A DNA stretch of 52,269 bases, from positions 1 to 52,269 of the forward strand of contig CAJQTP010000009.1 in the NCBI GenBank assembly GCA_905620445.1, in the 5' to 3' direction. Positions 1 to 9,211 of the stretch are shown piece after piece (the first letter of the stretch is position 1; the number at the start of each line of letters is the position of its first letter). The position numbers were made by a program, and so were the translations under genes. The stretch comes from an uncultured Candidatus Thioglobus sp. (GTDB lineage: Bacteria > Pseudomonadota > Gammaproteobacteria > PS1 > Pseudothioglobaceae). The notes beneath the pieces are model-generated. The model was not told the origin of the DNA. It was given only the letters and a program-made list of their open reading frames with translations, and searched no databases.

Positions 1-1
1 A

Positions 2-40
2 TGCCCCGTCCTGGTTATGGACAATATGAGTGCTCATTAA
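2..40 (+). pseudogene. possible transposase tail remnant (IS630-like)
   Basis: The second reading frame at the window edge gives a dozen codons containing PVLVMDNMSAH and then a stop. This resembles the second catalytic Asp block (DN-SAH) of IS630-type transposases. The rest of such a gene would lie outside the window, and the stop falls far too early for an intact transposase. Frame 1 is also open to position 84 (ending FETFLVSNT), so this could instead be the end of an unrelated gene. The call rests on eleven residues only. Confidence 0.2.
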
Positions 41-197
41 TTTATCGTAGAGTGTTTGAGACATTCTTAGTTAGTAATACTTGATAAAATGACTATTTTA
101 CATTTCTAAGTTAGCCTCAATTATAGAAATACATAACAAGTGGGTATATTTGTAGGTTGTTCAGAAGTGTTAATTTTAAAGTTTAAGGGTTAAATTT

Positions 198-1970
198 ATG
201 TGTGGTATTTGTGGCCAATTTCGATTTGATGGGGAGTTTGTTTCTACAAAATCTCTAGATCATATGATGAGTAAACTTGCAAGAAGGGGGCCTGATTCAA
301 AAGGAAAGTGGCTTGAAGGAGAGGTTGGTTTTGGACATCAGCGATTAAGTGTTATTGATTTGTCGAATTTAGGATCTCAACCAATGGTCGATGATCTTCT
401 TAAATTAACATTAGTATTTAACGGAACGATCTACAACTATAAGACACTTCGAGCTCTATTAATAGGCAAAGGGTATGATTTTTTCTCAAACTCTGATACA
501 GAAGTAATAATAAAGGCATATCACTTTTGGGGCGAAGATTGCGTTAAACTCCTTGATGGAATGTTTGCTTTTGCTATTTGGGACCATTCTTCTCAGCAAC
601 TTTTTGTTGCAAGAGATAGGATGGGCATTAAACCTCTATACTTTAATATCACTCCTAAAGCATTTACTTTTGCATCAAATTCTCAAGCCTTGCTTACTCA
701 AGAGCTTGATAGAAGTATTAATCCTGTTGCCTTGCACCAGCAGTTATCTCTTCATGGGGTCGTTCCAGCGCCAAATACAATTATTAATGGAATTCATAAA
801 TTAAAGCCGGGTACATTTGTTACGTTACGTTCTAATGGTGAATTACGCGAAACAACATATTGGCATCCAAGCGCAAAAAGGCTGGAAGAAAATATTTCAG
901 ACCAGGACTATATTGAAAGAACGCATGAGTTATTAACTGCAGCAGTTATGAAAAGAATGTCTGCATCTGACGTGCCAATAGGGGTTTTACTTTCTGGGGG
1001 ATTGGACTCATCGCTTATCGTTGCCCTTCTAAAAGAAGCTGGGCATGAAGATATTCGCACTTTTTCAATAGGATTTGAAGACATCGGTGATGAGGTTGGG
1101 AGTGAATTTGAGTACTCCGATCAAATTGTATCAAGATTTAATACCCAGCATAAAAAATATCAAGTGAGTAATAAAGAAGTACTTCCACGATTATCAGAAG
1201 CAGTTATGAATATGTCAGAGCCAATGGTAGGTCAAGATGCTGTAGCTTTTTATTTGCTCTCTGAGCAAGTTTCAAAGCACACTAAAGTTGTCTTATCTGG
1301 ACAAGGAGCTGACGAAGCTTTTGCTGGTTATTTTTGGTATTCAAGAATGGTGAATGAGCAAGGTAATGAAGTAGAGCGCTTTTCAAAGCATTATGTTGAT
1401 AGGCCGCATAATGAATATTTACAAACAGTATCATCAATATATCAGGGTGAGAATCATACTCATAATTGGCTAAATAAGGAGTTTTTAAAGCCAGGGGCCG
1501 ACTCTTTTATTGATAAAGTATTTCGAACTGATATGACAAGATTAATTGTTGATGACCCAGTTAAACGAGTCGACAATATGACTATGGCATGGGGTTTAGA
1601 GGCAAGAGTGCCATTTATGGATACTGACCTAGTTGAATGGGCGCTTAGTATTCCACCTTCATTGAAAATGCGAGATGAGGGAAAGTATCCTCTTAAACAA
1701 ATTTCAAGAGGACTCCTGCCAAATTCTGTAATAGATCGAAAAAAAGGTTATTTTCCAATGCCGGCTCTAAAGTATATTCAGGGTGATTTTTTGGAATTTA
1801 TGTCTGATATACTTTTGTCCAGTGCTTGTCGTAATAGAGGTATTTTTAATCAACAATATATTGATAAAGTGATTAATTCTCCTAAAGACTATATGACAGC
1901 TTTGAATGGATCAAGACTGTGGCATTTAGCTTTGCTTGAGTATTGGCTTCAACTTAATGTAGATAACTAG
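198..1970 (+). CDS. asnO: N-acetylglutaminylglutamine amide synthase-type amidotransferase (asparagine synthase family)
   Basis: The 590-residue protein has an N-terminal class II glutaminase domain starting MCGICG, with the nucleophile Cys2 exposed after Met removal, RRGPDS near residue 29 and NGTIYNY near 75. A C-terminal ATP-pyrophosphatase domain carries LLSGGLDSS near 265 and SGQGADEAFAGY near 367. The length and the segments LHGVVPAPNTI and SEPMVGQDAVAFYLL match the AsnO branch (TIGR03104 type) rather than housekeeping AsnB. That branch amidates the osmoprotectant dipeptide N-acetylglutaminylglutamine. Its usual partner, the ngg ligase/acetyltransferase gene, is not next to it: upstream is the window edge and downstream is rnhA. 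A simple asparagine synthetase remains possible. Confidence 0.8.
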   Translation: MCGICGQFRFDGEFVSTKSLDHMMSKLARRGPDSKGKWLEGEVGFGHQRLSVIDLSNLGSQPMVDDLLKLTLVFNGTIYNYKTLRALLIGKGYDFFSNSDTEVIIKAYHFWGEDCVKLLDGMFAFAIWDHSSQQLFVARDRMGIKPLYFNITPKAFTFASNSQALLTQELDRSINPVALHQQLSLHGVVPAPNTIINGIHKLKPGTFVTLRSNGELRETTYWHPSAKRLEENISDQDYIERTHELLTAAVMKRMSASDVPIGVLLSGGLDSSLIVALLKEAGHEDIRTFSIGFEDIGDEVGSEFEYSDQIVSRFNTQHKKYQVSNKEVLPRLSEAVMNMSEPMVGQDAVAFYLLSEQVSKHTKVVLSGQGADEAFAGYFWYSRMVNEQGNEVERFSKHYVDRPHNEYLQTVSSIYQGENHTHNWLNKEFLKPGADSFIDKVFRTDMTRLIVDDPVKRVDNMTMAWGLEARVPFMDTDLVEWALSIPPSLKMRDEGKYPLKQISRGLLPNSVIDRKKGYFPMPALKYIQGDFLEFMSDILLSSACRNRGIFNQQYIDKVINSPKDYMTALNGSRLWHLALLEYWLQLNVDN

Positions 1971-1973
1971 TCC

Positions 1974-2411
1974 ATGGAAAAAATTGTAATTTATACAGAT
2001 GGTGGTTGCCGAGGAAATCCTGGAATTGGTGGATGGGGCGCATGGTTGAGATACAAAGATCATGACAAGAAATTAAAAGGCTCAGAGTTAAATACTACAA
2101 ACAATAAGATGGAGCTAACAGCCTCTATCAAAGCCCTTCAAGCTCTCAAATCAAGTGATATTACTGTTGATTTATATACTGATTCAAAGTACGTTATACA
2201 GGGCATAAATGATTGGATTGAAGGCTGGAAGGCAAAAGGCTGGAAGACTGCTAATAAGAAGCCGGTTAAAAATGTAGAGCTCTGGAAGCAATTAGACGTC
2301 CTAAATAAGGAATTTTCTGTAAATTGGCACTGGGTTAAAGGCCATAGTGACGATCCAGGTAATGACATGGCGGATCTGTTGGCAAATCAAGCCATGGATG
2401 AAATTAGTTAG
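1974..2411 (+). CDS. rnhA: ribonuclease HI
   Basis: RNase HI cleaves the RNA strand of RNA-DNA hybrids during primer and R-loop removal. The 145 residues are the usual length of the bacterial enzyme. The catalytic carboxylates are visible: Asp9 in [11 protein letters not shown], Glu in NKMELTA, Asp in YTDSKYV and Asp in [10 protein letters not shown], with the flexible-loop His in [10 protein letters not shown]. The basic handle segment ([15 protein letters not shown]) is present. The gene starts three bases after the asnO stop and its 3' end overlaps the convergent DUF455 gene by 8 bp. Confidence 0.96.
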   Translation: MEKIVIYTDGGCRGNPGIGGWGAWLRYKDHDKKLKGSELNTTNNKMELTASIKALQALKSSDITVDLYTDSKYVIQGINDWIEGWKAKGWKTANKKPVKNVELWKQLDVLNKEFSVNWHWVKGHSDDPGNDMADLLANQAMDEIS

Positions 2412-3207
2412 TTTCTAGTAATTCAGGGTGCTCGAGATAATCTAATTCATTTTGACTAAAATTTGATAAAAGCCTTGCTTCAATGTTAAATGGCCCACGC
2501 AAGTTAGACCCAATGTGTTTTTTTATTAACAAGTCAAATGTCTTAATTGGGTCAAGATCTCTTTTATGGCAAAGGTATTGATACCAATAGTTCCCAATTT
2601 TTACGTGCCCAATTTCATCTTTAAAAATAATATCTAAAATTTCAACCATCTTATGCAGTTTTGAATCTTTAAATTTTTTTCTAATCCTTGGGGTAACGTC
2701 TAAACCTCTCGCTTCTAAAACTCTAGGAACTAAAGCCATTCTTGATAAAACATCATAATCTGTGTCAACTGTCATTTGCCACAAACCATTGTGAGCATCA
2801 AAATCACCATAACTATATCCAATAGACTCAAGGTAATTCTTGAGAAGTGAGAAGTGCGTTGTCTCCTCGCTGGCCACTTGAATCCAGTCTGCATAATATT
2901 TATGGGGCATTTCTTGAAATCTGTAGATTGCATCTAAGGCTAAATTTATTGAATTAAATTCAATATGACAAATCGCATGGATATTTTTTATCATGCCTAA
3001 ATCTGAACGATCTCTTTTTGGGGTTCCTTTGAAGTCAACTAAGCTTGGTTTCAAAGGTCTCCCTGGGGAAGGGATTTTAATTACATTGACTTTAAATTCA
3101 TTGATATCAAGTGGAATATGGTATTTTTTTAAATCATTAATTAGTAAAATTTTTCTCTCTACATCGTTGCAAATTAGGGCTTCATAAGCAAGTTTAAAGA
3201 GTGACAT
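2404..3207 (-). CDS. DUF455 ferritin-like protein
   Basis: This 267-residue protein matches the DUF455 family. It has the N-terminal [10 protein letters not shown] motif, then helices carrying metal-ligand-like Glu/His residues ([39 protein letters not shown]) in the spacing of a ferritin-like four-helix bundle. Family members are annotated as possible di-iron proteins of unknown substrate. The start overlaps the end of rluE by 14 bp, so the two are probably co-transcribed, and the 3' end converges on rnhA. Confidence 0.85.
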   Translation of the reverse strand: MSLFKLAYEALICNDVERKILLINDLKKYHIPLDINEFKVNVIKIPSPGRPLKPSLVDFKGTPKRDRSDLGMIKNIHAICHIEFNSINLALDAIYRFQEMPHKYYADWIQVASEETTHFSLLKNYLESIGYSYGDFDAHNGLWQMTVDTDYDVLSRMALVPRVLEARGLDVTPRIRKKFKDSKLHKMVEILDIIFKDEIGHVKIGNYWYQYLCHKRDLDPIKTFDLLIKKHIGSNLRGPFNIEARLLSNFSQNELDYLEHPELLETN

Positions 3208-3724
3208 AAGATCCTGAGGGTATATCCTTTAAGTCCCATTTATCAATTCTTGTTCTAATTAGCCTGAGCGTGGGAAATCCAACACTTGCAGTCATTCTGC
3301 GTACTTGGCGATTTCTTCCTTCGCTAATTGAAATTTCAATCCATGAGGTGGGAGTATTTTTTCTTATTCTTATTGGAGGCATTCTTACCCAAAGCCAGCT
3401 TGGCTCTTTAATTATTTTAACGACGGCAGGCTTAGTATTTCCATCCTTAAGTTGAACGCCTTTATGCAGAGAGCTAACTGCATCATCGCTCATCGCACCT
3501 TCAACTTGAACAATATAGGTTTTGGTTTTGTTATATTTTGGATTAGATATTAAATTTTGTAACTTACCATCATCTGTAAGAATAACTAATCCTTCTGAGT
3601 CTTTATCAAGCCTGCCTGCTGGATAGACGTTTGGTATGTCTATATAGTCTGATAATGTATTTTGATCCCCACTAAACTGGCAAATAACACCAAATGGTTT
3701 GTTTAAAGCAATAAGTTTAGCCAT
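3194..3724 (-). CDS. rluE: 23S rRNA pseudouridine(2457) synthase
   Basis: The enzyme isomerises a 23S rRNA uridine near the peptidyl-transferase centre. The catalytic Asp is residue 40 in AGRLDKDSEGL. The family motifs KTYIVQVEG, PTSWIEISISEGRNRQVRRM and GFPTLRLIR follow, and the segment WLWVRMPPIRIRK is typical of RluE rather than RluB/F. There is no N-terminal S4 domain, which also fits RluE. The ORF track starts 24 bases earlier, but [12 protein letters not shown] aligns with the family start, giving 176 residues just after the ratA stop. Confidence 0.92.
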   Translation of the reverse strand: MAKLIALNKPFGVICQFSGDQNTLSDYIDIPNVYPAGRLDKDSEGLVILTDDGKLQNLISNPKYNKTKTYIVQVEGAMSDDAVSSLHKGVQLKDGNTKPAVVKIIKEPSWLWVRMPPIRIRKNTPTSWIEISISEGRNRQVRRMTASVGFPTLRLIRTRIDKWDLKDIPSGSYVTL

Positions 3725-4148
3725 AAATATATTTCGCTCTTTCAACAAAAGAATCTAATTGTGAATTCGCTATATTTTTAAAAACAGGTGAAAGAGTCAT
3801 ATCAATGAGCATTGATTTGAACTTAAATTGAAGATCTAAATGAATTTTTGCAGCATTATCACCAAGCGGTTCAAATCGCCATTCACCCGAAAGCACGTCA
3901 AATGGTCCATCAACTAACTCCATAGCAATTGATTTGTATGGAGTTAAAGTATTTAGTGTTGAAAACGTTTGTTTAATGCCGCCTTTATTTATCTCGACTG
4001 ACGCAGTGATTTGGTTGTCAGATTGATTTAAAATAGAGGAAGAGTCACACCAGTTTAAAAATTGAGAGTAGTCATTAATATTGTTAACTAACTCAAACAT
4101 TTGCTGGGGTGTATATGGAACAATTGCGCTTTTTGAAATACGATGCAT
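3717..4148 (-). CDS. ratA: RatA/Coq10-like START domain protein
   Basis: This 143-residue single-domain protein belongs to the SRPBCC/START superfamily. It begins [34 protein letters not shown], the standard RatA/YfjG opening. The E. coli homologue was described as a toxin blocking 70S ribosome assembly, and the Coq10 homologues bind ubiquinone; the role here is not settled by sequence. It is divergent from smpB and the two start codons overlap. The overlap with the rluE region suggests a ratA-rluE-DUF455 operon. Confidence 0.9.
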   Translation of the reverse strand: MHRISKSAIVPYTPQQMFELVNNINDYSQFLNWCDSSSILNQSDNQITASVEINKGGIKQTFSTLNTLTPYKSIAMELVDGPFDVLSGEWRFEPLGDNAAKIHLDLQFKFKSMLIDMTLSPVFKNIANSQLDSFVERAKYIYG

Positions 4149-4623
4149 GGCAAAAAATAAAAAAGATAATTCAAATACTATTGCTTTAAATAAAAAAGCA
4201 AGGCATGACTATTTTATCGAACAAAGTCTTGAAGCAGGTTTAAGTTTGCTCGGCTGGGAAGTTAAAAGTCTTAGAGATGGTAAAGTTCAAATTACTGAAA
4301 GCTATGTGATTTACAAAAACAATGAACTCTTTCTTTTTGGCGCTCATATATCACCACTAAATTCTGCTTCTAGCCACGTCGAATGTGATCCAATAAGAAC
4401 TAGAAAATTACTTTTAAATAGACTTGAAATTAATAGGCTTCGAGAAAAGATTACTCAGAAAGGCGCCACAGTTGTACCTTTAAAACTTTATTGGGCGAGA
4501 GGTAGAGTCAAATTAGAGATTGGCTTAGCTAAAGGAAAAAAAGGCCATGATAAGCGTCAGGATATTAAAGAAAGAGATTGGAAATTGGATAAAGCGAGGG
4601 CGCTTAAGGACAACAATCGATAG
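4147..4623 (+). CDS. smpB: SsrA-binding protein SmpB
   Basis: SmpB binds tmRNA and delivers it to stalled ribosomes for trans-translation. The 158 residues include the family signatures [31 protein letters not shown], the oligonucleotide-binding barrel and the basic C-terminal tail ([26 protein letters not shown]). The ORF track begins 22 codons upstream inside ratA, but MAKNKKD aligns with known SmpB starts. No tmRNA gene was recognised nearby. Confidence 0.96.
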   Translation: MAKNKKDNSNTIALNKKARHDYFIEQSLEAGLSLLGWEVKSLRDGKVQITESYVIYKNNELFLFGAHISPLNSASSHVECDPIRTRKLLLNRLEINRLREKITQKGATVVPLKLYWARGRVKLEIGLAKGKKGHDKRQDIKERDWKLDKARALKDNNR

Positions 4624-4814
4624 AATATAATATTTTTTTTAATTATTTTTCAAATAGCTTTATTTTGATAGTACAATAAGCTCTAGATGCAGCGTTGGAG
4701 GCAGATGGTTTCTTTTGATTCTTTCCTCCTGAAATAGGTTCAAAATTTACCTCGTTCGCTTGGTCTTATGTTTAAAAAACTTTTATTAACAAACTTTTAT
4801 TGGAGAGAATTAAA
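4624..4814 (+). promoter_or_regulatory. hupB leader/promoter region, partly unexplained
   Basis: This gap of about 190 bp carries the hupB promoter and leader. It contains a GGAGG...CCTCC pair near 4696-4728 that could form a stem, and a tandem ACTTTTATT motif just before the ribosome binding site. I see no tRNA or recognisable RNA family. The leader is longer than most intergenic gaps in this window. Confidence 0.35.
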
Positions 4815-5087
4815 ATGAATAAATCAGAATTAATTGATGCAATTGCTTCAGGTGCTAACTTATCTAAAGCTGATGCTGCAAGAGCGCTAAACGCAACAAC
4901 TGGTGCTATTACTTCAGCAATGGCAAGCGGTGATGGAGTCCAACTAACTGGCTTTGGTAGCTTTGTAGTTAGAGCTCGTGCGGCTCGCAGTGGTCGTAAC
5001 CCACAAACTGGTGCGACGATTCAAATTAAAGCTTCAAATGTTGCTGCATTTAAAGCAGGTAAAGCATTGAAAGACGCATGTAACTAG
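4815..5087 (+). CDS. hupB: HU family DNA-binding protein
   Basis: HU is a small nucleoid protein that bends DNA as a dimer. The 90 residues start [11 protein letters not shown], continue with the helical dimer body and contain [21 protein letters not shown], the beta-arm with the Arg-Asn-Pro intercalating tip, and then [18 protein letters not shown]. The track's TTG start is rejected because a GGAGAG ribosome binding site precedes the ATG at 4815. The gene is monocistronic and followed by a strong terminator. IHF subunits are less likely because the helix pattern and length fit HU. Confidence 0.93.
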   Translation: MNKSELIDAIASGANLSKADAARALNATTGAITSAMASGDGVQLTGFGSFVVRARAARSGRNPQTGATIQIKASNVAAFKAGKALKDACN

Positions 5088-5103
5088 TATTAAATTAGTT
5101 ATT

Positions 5104-5128
5104 AAAAAGGCGCCTTTGGCGCCTTTTT
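5104..5128 (+). terminator. rho-independent terminator of hupB
   Basis: A perfect GGCGCC-TTT-GGCGCC hairpin preceded by A residues and followed by seven T residues lies just after the hupB stop codon. Confidence 0.93.
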
Positions 5129-5150
5129 TTATATTTGCTGAAAAGATATT

Positions 5151-6149
5151 ATGAAAAAGTTGTATGTTAAATTAGGCTTCACGTTTATTGGAGTCATAGT
5201 ATTTATTGCTTTGGTTTATATAAGTATTGGATACTTTATATATTCAACCCTTGCTAAGGCTGATCCTGGATGCTCTGCTGATTGTATTAATACTCCTGGT
5301 AGCTACAGAGATAATTCAAAAGAGAGTGACTTTCCTTTTGATAAATATACGGTTGATTATTGGGAGTCGCATCAATATGCTGTGGGAGATGAGGGCATAA
5401 ATATAGAAGCATGGTGGATTCCAATAAGTAAAAATGGCGCAGGCGAAGCTCCAGTTATTATTCTGGCACATGGCTTAAGATCAAGTAAGTATGATTCCGA
5501 TATCTTGTTAGTTGCAGCTATATTACATAAGGCTGGCTTCAATACCCTTTTGTTTGATCAGCGTGATCATGGCATGTCAACCATTGAAGATGGAAGAATC
5601 AGTATTGGTACTAAAGAATACCGTGACGTTATTGCTAGTGTAGATTGGCTAGTAAACATTCAATCTATTATTCCTGAACGGATTGGAATCTATGGTTTAT
5701 CTATGGGTGCTGGAACTGCAGCGATTGCTTTTGGTGTGGACGATAGAATACAGGCTGCTATTTTAGATTCTGGATATTCTGATTTAAATATTATAGTTAA
5801 GGAGGAGCTTCAAAGAGAAGGGTATCCACCATGGCTTGTTAATGGAGCTATTTGGGCAGCATTTTTATTTGGTAATGAAACATTGCTTGAGCCTTCACCA
5901 AAACTTGCATTTATAAATCATGGTGACCGTCCAATATTTGCAATGCATGGAACTTCTGACACTAGAGTTCTGCCTCATAATACATCTGACATGATCATTC
6001 TTGCAAAAAAATATGGAGCTAACTTAACAATTTGGTTGGCTGAAAATGCCATACATTCTGGAGTTAAATTTATGTACTTAGATGAGTTTTCTACTAGAAT
6101 AGTCGAATTTTTTAGAAGTAATCTAAAAGGTTTACCCAAAGAAAATTAA
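5151..6149 (+). CDS. membrane-anchored alpha/beta hydrolase
   Basis: This is a 332-residue serine hydrolase. An N-terminal hydrophobic helix (residues about 8-30) looks like an uncleaved membrane anchor. The fold markers are ILAHGLRSS near 105 (oxyanion region), the nucleophile elbow GLSMGAG near 182-188, a candidate acid in GTSDTRV near 269 and a catalytic His in AIHSG near 300. The arrangement resembles BAAT/DUF1749-like or YqkD-type hydrolases. The substrate cannot be inferred. It follows the hupB terminator and appears to be transcribed alone. Confidence 0.8.
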   Translation: MKKLYVKLGFTFIGVIVFIALVYISIGYFIYSTLAKADPGCSADCINTPGSYRDNSKESDFPFDKYTVDYWESHQYAVGDEGINIEAWWIPISKNGAGEAPVIILAHGLRSSKYDSDILLVAAILHKAGFNTLLFDQRDHGMSTIEDGRISIGTKEYRDVIASVDWLVNIQSIIPERIGIYGLSMGAGTAAIAFGVDDRIQAAILDSGYSDLNIIVKEELQREGYPPWLVNGAIWAAFLFGNETLLEPSPKLAFINHGDRPIFAMHGTSDTRVLPHNTSDMIILAKKYGANLTIWLAENAIHSGVKFMYLDEFSTRIVEFFRSNLKGLPKEN

Positions 6150-6246
6150 GAATATTGTAAATCTAATAACGTAGATTGGTAATATGTATTTTTGTATTCA
6201 AATGCTTGATATACTACTTTTAAGGTTTTTATTTTAATGCTCTTAA

Positions 6247-7563
6247 ATGACTAAATTTACACCATTCTGGTGGGATGACCAGCCACAATTTGAAAATACT
6301 GATGAGCTCCCATTAAGTGCAGATATTGTTATTGTTGGCGCTGGATATACTGGATTAAGCGCAGCCTTAACATTGTCAAAATCTGGAAAAAATGTCATTG
6401 TCTTAGATTCAGAGATGATTGGTTTTGGAGCAAGCACTAGGAATGGGGGGATGCTCGGGTCTGGTCACAAGGTTTCAACAGATCAGGCAAAGAAAAAATA
6501 TGGCGAAGTTATTGCAGCAGAAATTCATATAGAGGCTAATGCTTCACTAGCTTTTACATCTAACTTGATTGAAGAAAATAATATTGATTGTGAATTTCAA
6601 ATTTGTGGAAGATTAAGAACTTCATGGCTGCCTCAAGATCAAGTCGATATGTCAGATAACTTAAAAAAATTAAAAGCTATTGATCACTTTAATTCCAAAA
6701 TGATTAGTCCTGATAGAATGTCCAAATCTATAAAAACAGATTTATATTTTGGAGGTCAGTTTTATCAAGATCACGGTTCTGTCCATCCTCGTAAATTTCA
6801 TTATGGTTTGTTAAAGCTTGCATTGGAGGCGGGAGCAAAAATTTTTGGAAATAGGCCTGTTATAGAAGTTAATAAATCATCAAAAATAAAACAGAGTGGC
6901 TTTGATGTTGTAACTTCAAGCTCAACAATTCAATGTAAGCAAGTTCTTATGGCAACTAATGGATATACGCAATCAAATCTTTCTAAGTACTTGTCAAGGC
7001 GCATATTACCAGTCCCAAGCTTTGTAATAACAACAGTAGATATTGGTAAAGATAAAGTGCAGTCTTTATTGCCGGGCGGTCATTGTATGGTTGAAACTCG
7101 CAAGCGCTATTGTTATTATAGGCCAACCCCTTGCGGTAAAAGAATAATGCTAGGAACTCGGGCAGCTATGCATTCAATTTCTGCTGAGGAGGCATTACCA
7201 ACTCTTCGTAAGATGTTGATTGAAATTTTTCCTTCCTTGGTTGATGTAGAGATTAGCCATTGCTGGACAGGATTTACAGGATTTAGTTTTAGCCAGTTGC
7301 CAAATCTTAGTATAAATAAAGGGATTTATTCAGCGCTAGGCTACTGTGGAAATGGGGTTGCAATGGCACCCTATTTAGGTCATATGGCTGCTTTGAAAAT
7401 GTTAAATCCCGATCAGAAAGTTACTATTTTTGAACAAACACCTTTACAAACCAGACCTTACTATTTTGGAAAGCCATGGTTTCTTCCAATTGTCAGTTTG
7501 TATTTCAGAGGCTTTGATATATTAGATTACTATCGCCGCAAAAAGTCAATTAAGAAGATTTAA
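6247..7563 (+). CDS. FAD-dependent amine oxidoreductase (DAO/PuuB-like)
   Basis: This 438-residue protein has an N-terminal dinucleotide-binding motif DIVIVGAGYTGLSAALTL (about residues 26-43) and the segment GFGASTRNGGM. These are characteristic of the gamma-glutamylputrescine oxidase/OrdL group of the D-amino acid oxidase family. The C-terminal FAD-binding segment GYCGNGVAMAPYLG is also present. The family oxidises amines or N-substituted amino acids and releases hydrogen peroxide. No puu catabolic genes are adjacent, so the substrate is open. Confidence 0.82.
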   Translation: MTKFTPFWWDDQPQFENTDELPLSADIVIVGAGYTGLSAALTLSKSGKNVIVLDSEMIGFGASTRNGGMLGSGHKVSTDQAKKKYGEVIAAEIHIEANASLAFTSNLIEENNIDCEFQICGRLRTSWLPQDQVDMSDNLKKLKAIDHFNSKMISPDRMSKSIKTDLYFGGQFYQDHGSVHPRKFHYGLLKLALEAGAKIFGNRPVIEVNKSSKIKQSGFDVVTSSSTIQCKQVLMATNGYTQSNLSKYLSRRILPVPSFVITTVDIGKDKVQSLLPGGHCMVETRKRYCYYRPTPCGKRIMLGTRAAMHSISAEEALPTLRKMLIEIFPSLVDVEISHCWTGFTGFSFSQLPNLSINKGIYSALGYCGNGVAMAPYLGHMAALKMLNPDQKVTIFEQTPLQTRPYYFGKPWFLPIVSLYFRGFDILDYYRRKKSIKKI

Positions 7564-7679
7564 CCCAATAAAGAAAGATTTTTTCATAAATAATCATATC
7601 TTATTTTTTTATCTCTAAGTATTAGAAATAGCCAGCTGCATGGTAAAATACCCGCTTTTTAAATAACTGGAGATTGTTC

Positions 7680-8105
7680 ATGGAACAAACTTTATCAATA
7701 ATTAAGCCAGATGCTGTAGCTAAAAACGTAATTGGTCAAATTTACTCTCGTTTTGAAGATGCTGGTTTTAAAATTGTTGCGTCAAAAATGATTCACTTGG
7801 ATGAAGCAATGGCTGGTGGATTTTATGCCGTTCATCAAGAAAGGCCTTTTTTTAACGACTTAGTCAGTTTTATGACTTCTGGCCCCGTGATGGTTCAAGT
7901 CCTAGAGGGCGAGAATGCAGTTGCAAAACATCGTGAAATTATGGGCGCGACTAATCCAAAAGATGCTGATGCAGGTACTATTAGAGCAGATTTTGCAGAA
8001 TCTCTGGATGAAAATGCGGTTCACGGTTCAGATTCTCAAGAAAATGCTGCAATTGAAATTGCCTATTTCTTTGGCGATGATGGTGTTTGTCCGAGAACTA
8101 GATAA
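7680..8105 (+). CDS. ndk: nucleoside diphosphate kinase
   Basis: Ndk balances nucleoside triphosphate pools through a phosphohistidine intermediate. The 141-residue protein begins [16 protein letters not shown] and has the active-site signature NAVHGSDS, with the phosphorylated His near residue 117. The start at 7680 is chosen over the track's TTG because GGAG lies seven bases upstream and the family start aligns. The next gene, rlmN, follows after 23 bp, as in many gammaproteobacteria. Confidence 0.97.
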   Translation: MEQTLSIIKPDAVAKNVIGQIYSRFEDAGFKIVASKMIHLDEAMAGGFYAVHQERPFFNDLVSFMTSGPVMVQVLEGENAVAKHREIMGATNPKDADAGTIRADFAESLDENAVHGSDSQENAAIEIAYFFGDDGVCPRTR

Positions 8106-8128
8106 GTAATATAAAAAGAGACTTACTG

Positions 8129-9211
8129 ATGCTTGAAAAACAAAACTTATTAGGGCTTACTCAAAGCAAACTTAAGAAGTTTTTTTCTGATTTAAACGAA
8201 AAGCCATTTCGTACAAAACAAATTATGCAATGGATCTATCACCAAGGTGCTTCTGATTTTGGTGATATGCATAACTTTTCAAAAGATTTAAGACAAAAGC
8301 TTGAAGCAATTGCTTCTATTGAATTGCCTGAGGTGAGCTCCATCAACCACTCAAAAGATGGCGTAATTAAGTGGGTAATTAAGCTTAGTGAAGAAAATCA
8401 TATTGAAACAGTCTTCATACCTCAAAAAAATAGAGGAACTCTTTGCATATCTTCACAAGTCGGCTGCTCTTTAGCTTGCACATTTTGCTCAACCGGATAT
8501 CAGGGGTTTAATCGTAATCTTCAAAGTCATGAGATTATTGCACAGGTACTAATTGCTCAAAACCATTTACAAGACAAAGATAAGCGAATTTCTAATGTAG
8601 TTTTTATGGGTATGGGTGAGCCATTACTTAATGAATCTCCTGTTTATGATGCGTGTGATATTCTTTTAGATGATTGGGCATTTGGACTCTCTAGAAGAAG
8701 AGTTACCGTTTCTTCATCTGGAATTGTTCCCGCATTAAAGAGAATGTCCGACACAGTTCCAGTTAGTTTGGCTATCTCCTTGCATGCCCCTAATGATGAA
8801 TTAAGAGATATACTTGTACCAATTAATAAAAAATACCCTATAAAAGAGCTGATGAAAGCTTGCCATTACTACTTAAATGCAGGAACTCAAGAGAGGCATG
8901 TAATGTTTGAGTATGTTATGCTTGAAGGTGTTAATGACTCTCTTGAGCAGGCTCGCTCCCTATCAAAACTAATAAATTTTTGGTTTCAGGGAGAATCGGC
9001 TAAAGTTAATTTAATTCCTTTTAACCCATTTCCTGAGACTGAATATAAAACCTCAAATGATGCTACTATTGATAAGTTTCAAGATATTTTGTATCGATCA
9101 GGAATTCGAACTACCACGAGAAGAACAAGAGGTGACGATGTTGATGCGGCATGTGGTCAGCTAGCTGGAAAAGTCGTAGATAAGAGCAGAAGAAGTGCTG
9201 GACGGGATTAA
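8129..9211 (+). CDS. rlmN: dual-specificity RNA methyltransferase RlmN
   Basis: This radical-SAM enzyme makes 2-methyladenosine at 23S rRNA A2503 and tRNA position 37. The cluster motif CSLACTFC lies near residues 112-119. The second catalytic Cys lies in DAACGQLAGK near 341, the methyl-carrying position in this family. GEPLLN and the SLHAPND motif are present. The length of 360 residues is normal. The gene belongs to the ndk-rlmN-small protein-ispG cluster, and its end overlaps the next ORF. Confidence 0.96.
   Translation: MLEKQNLLGLTQSKLKKFFSDLNEKPFRTKQIMQWIYHQGASDFGDMHNFSKDLRQKLEAIASIELPEVSSINHSKDGVIKWVIKLSEENHIETVFIPQKNRGTLCISSQVGCSLACTFCSTGYQGFNRNLQSHEIIAQVLIAQNHLQDKDKRISNVVFMGMGEPLLNESPVYDACDILLDDWAFGLSRRRVTVSSSGIVPALKRMSDTVPVSLAISLHAPNDELRDILVPINKKYPIKELMKACHYYLNAGTQERHVMFEYVMLEGVNDSLEQARSLSKLINFWFQGESAKVNLIPFNPFPETEYKTSNDATIDKFQDILYRSGIRTTTRRTRGDDVDAACGQLAGKVVDKSRRSAGRD

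Noticed and set aside
4690-4770. A tRNA-like segment with GGTTCAAAATTTACC before hupB
   Set aside because: No acceptor stem or anticodon arm can be drawn around it, and the T-arm pairing is poor.
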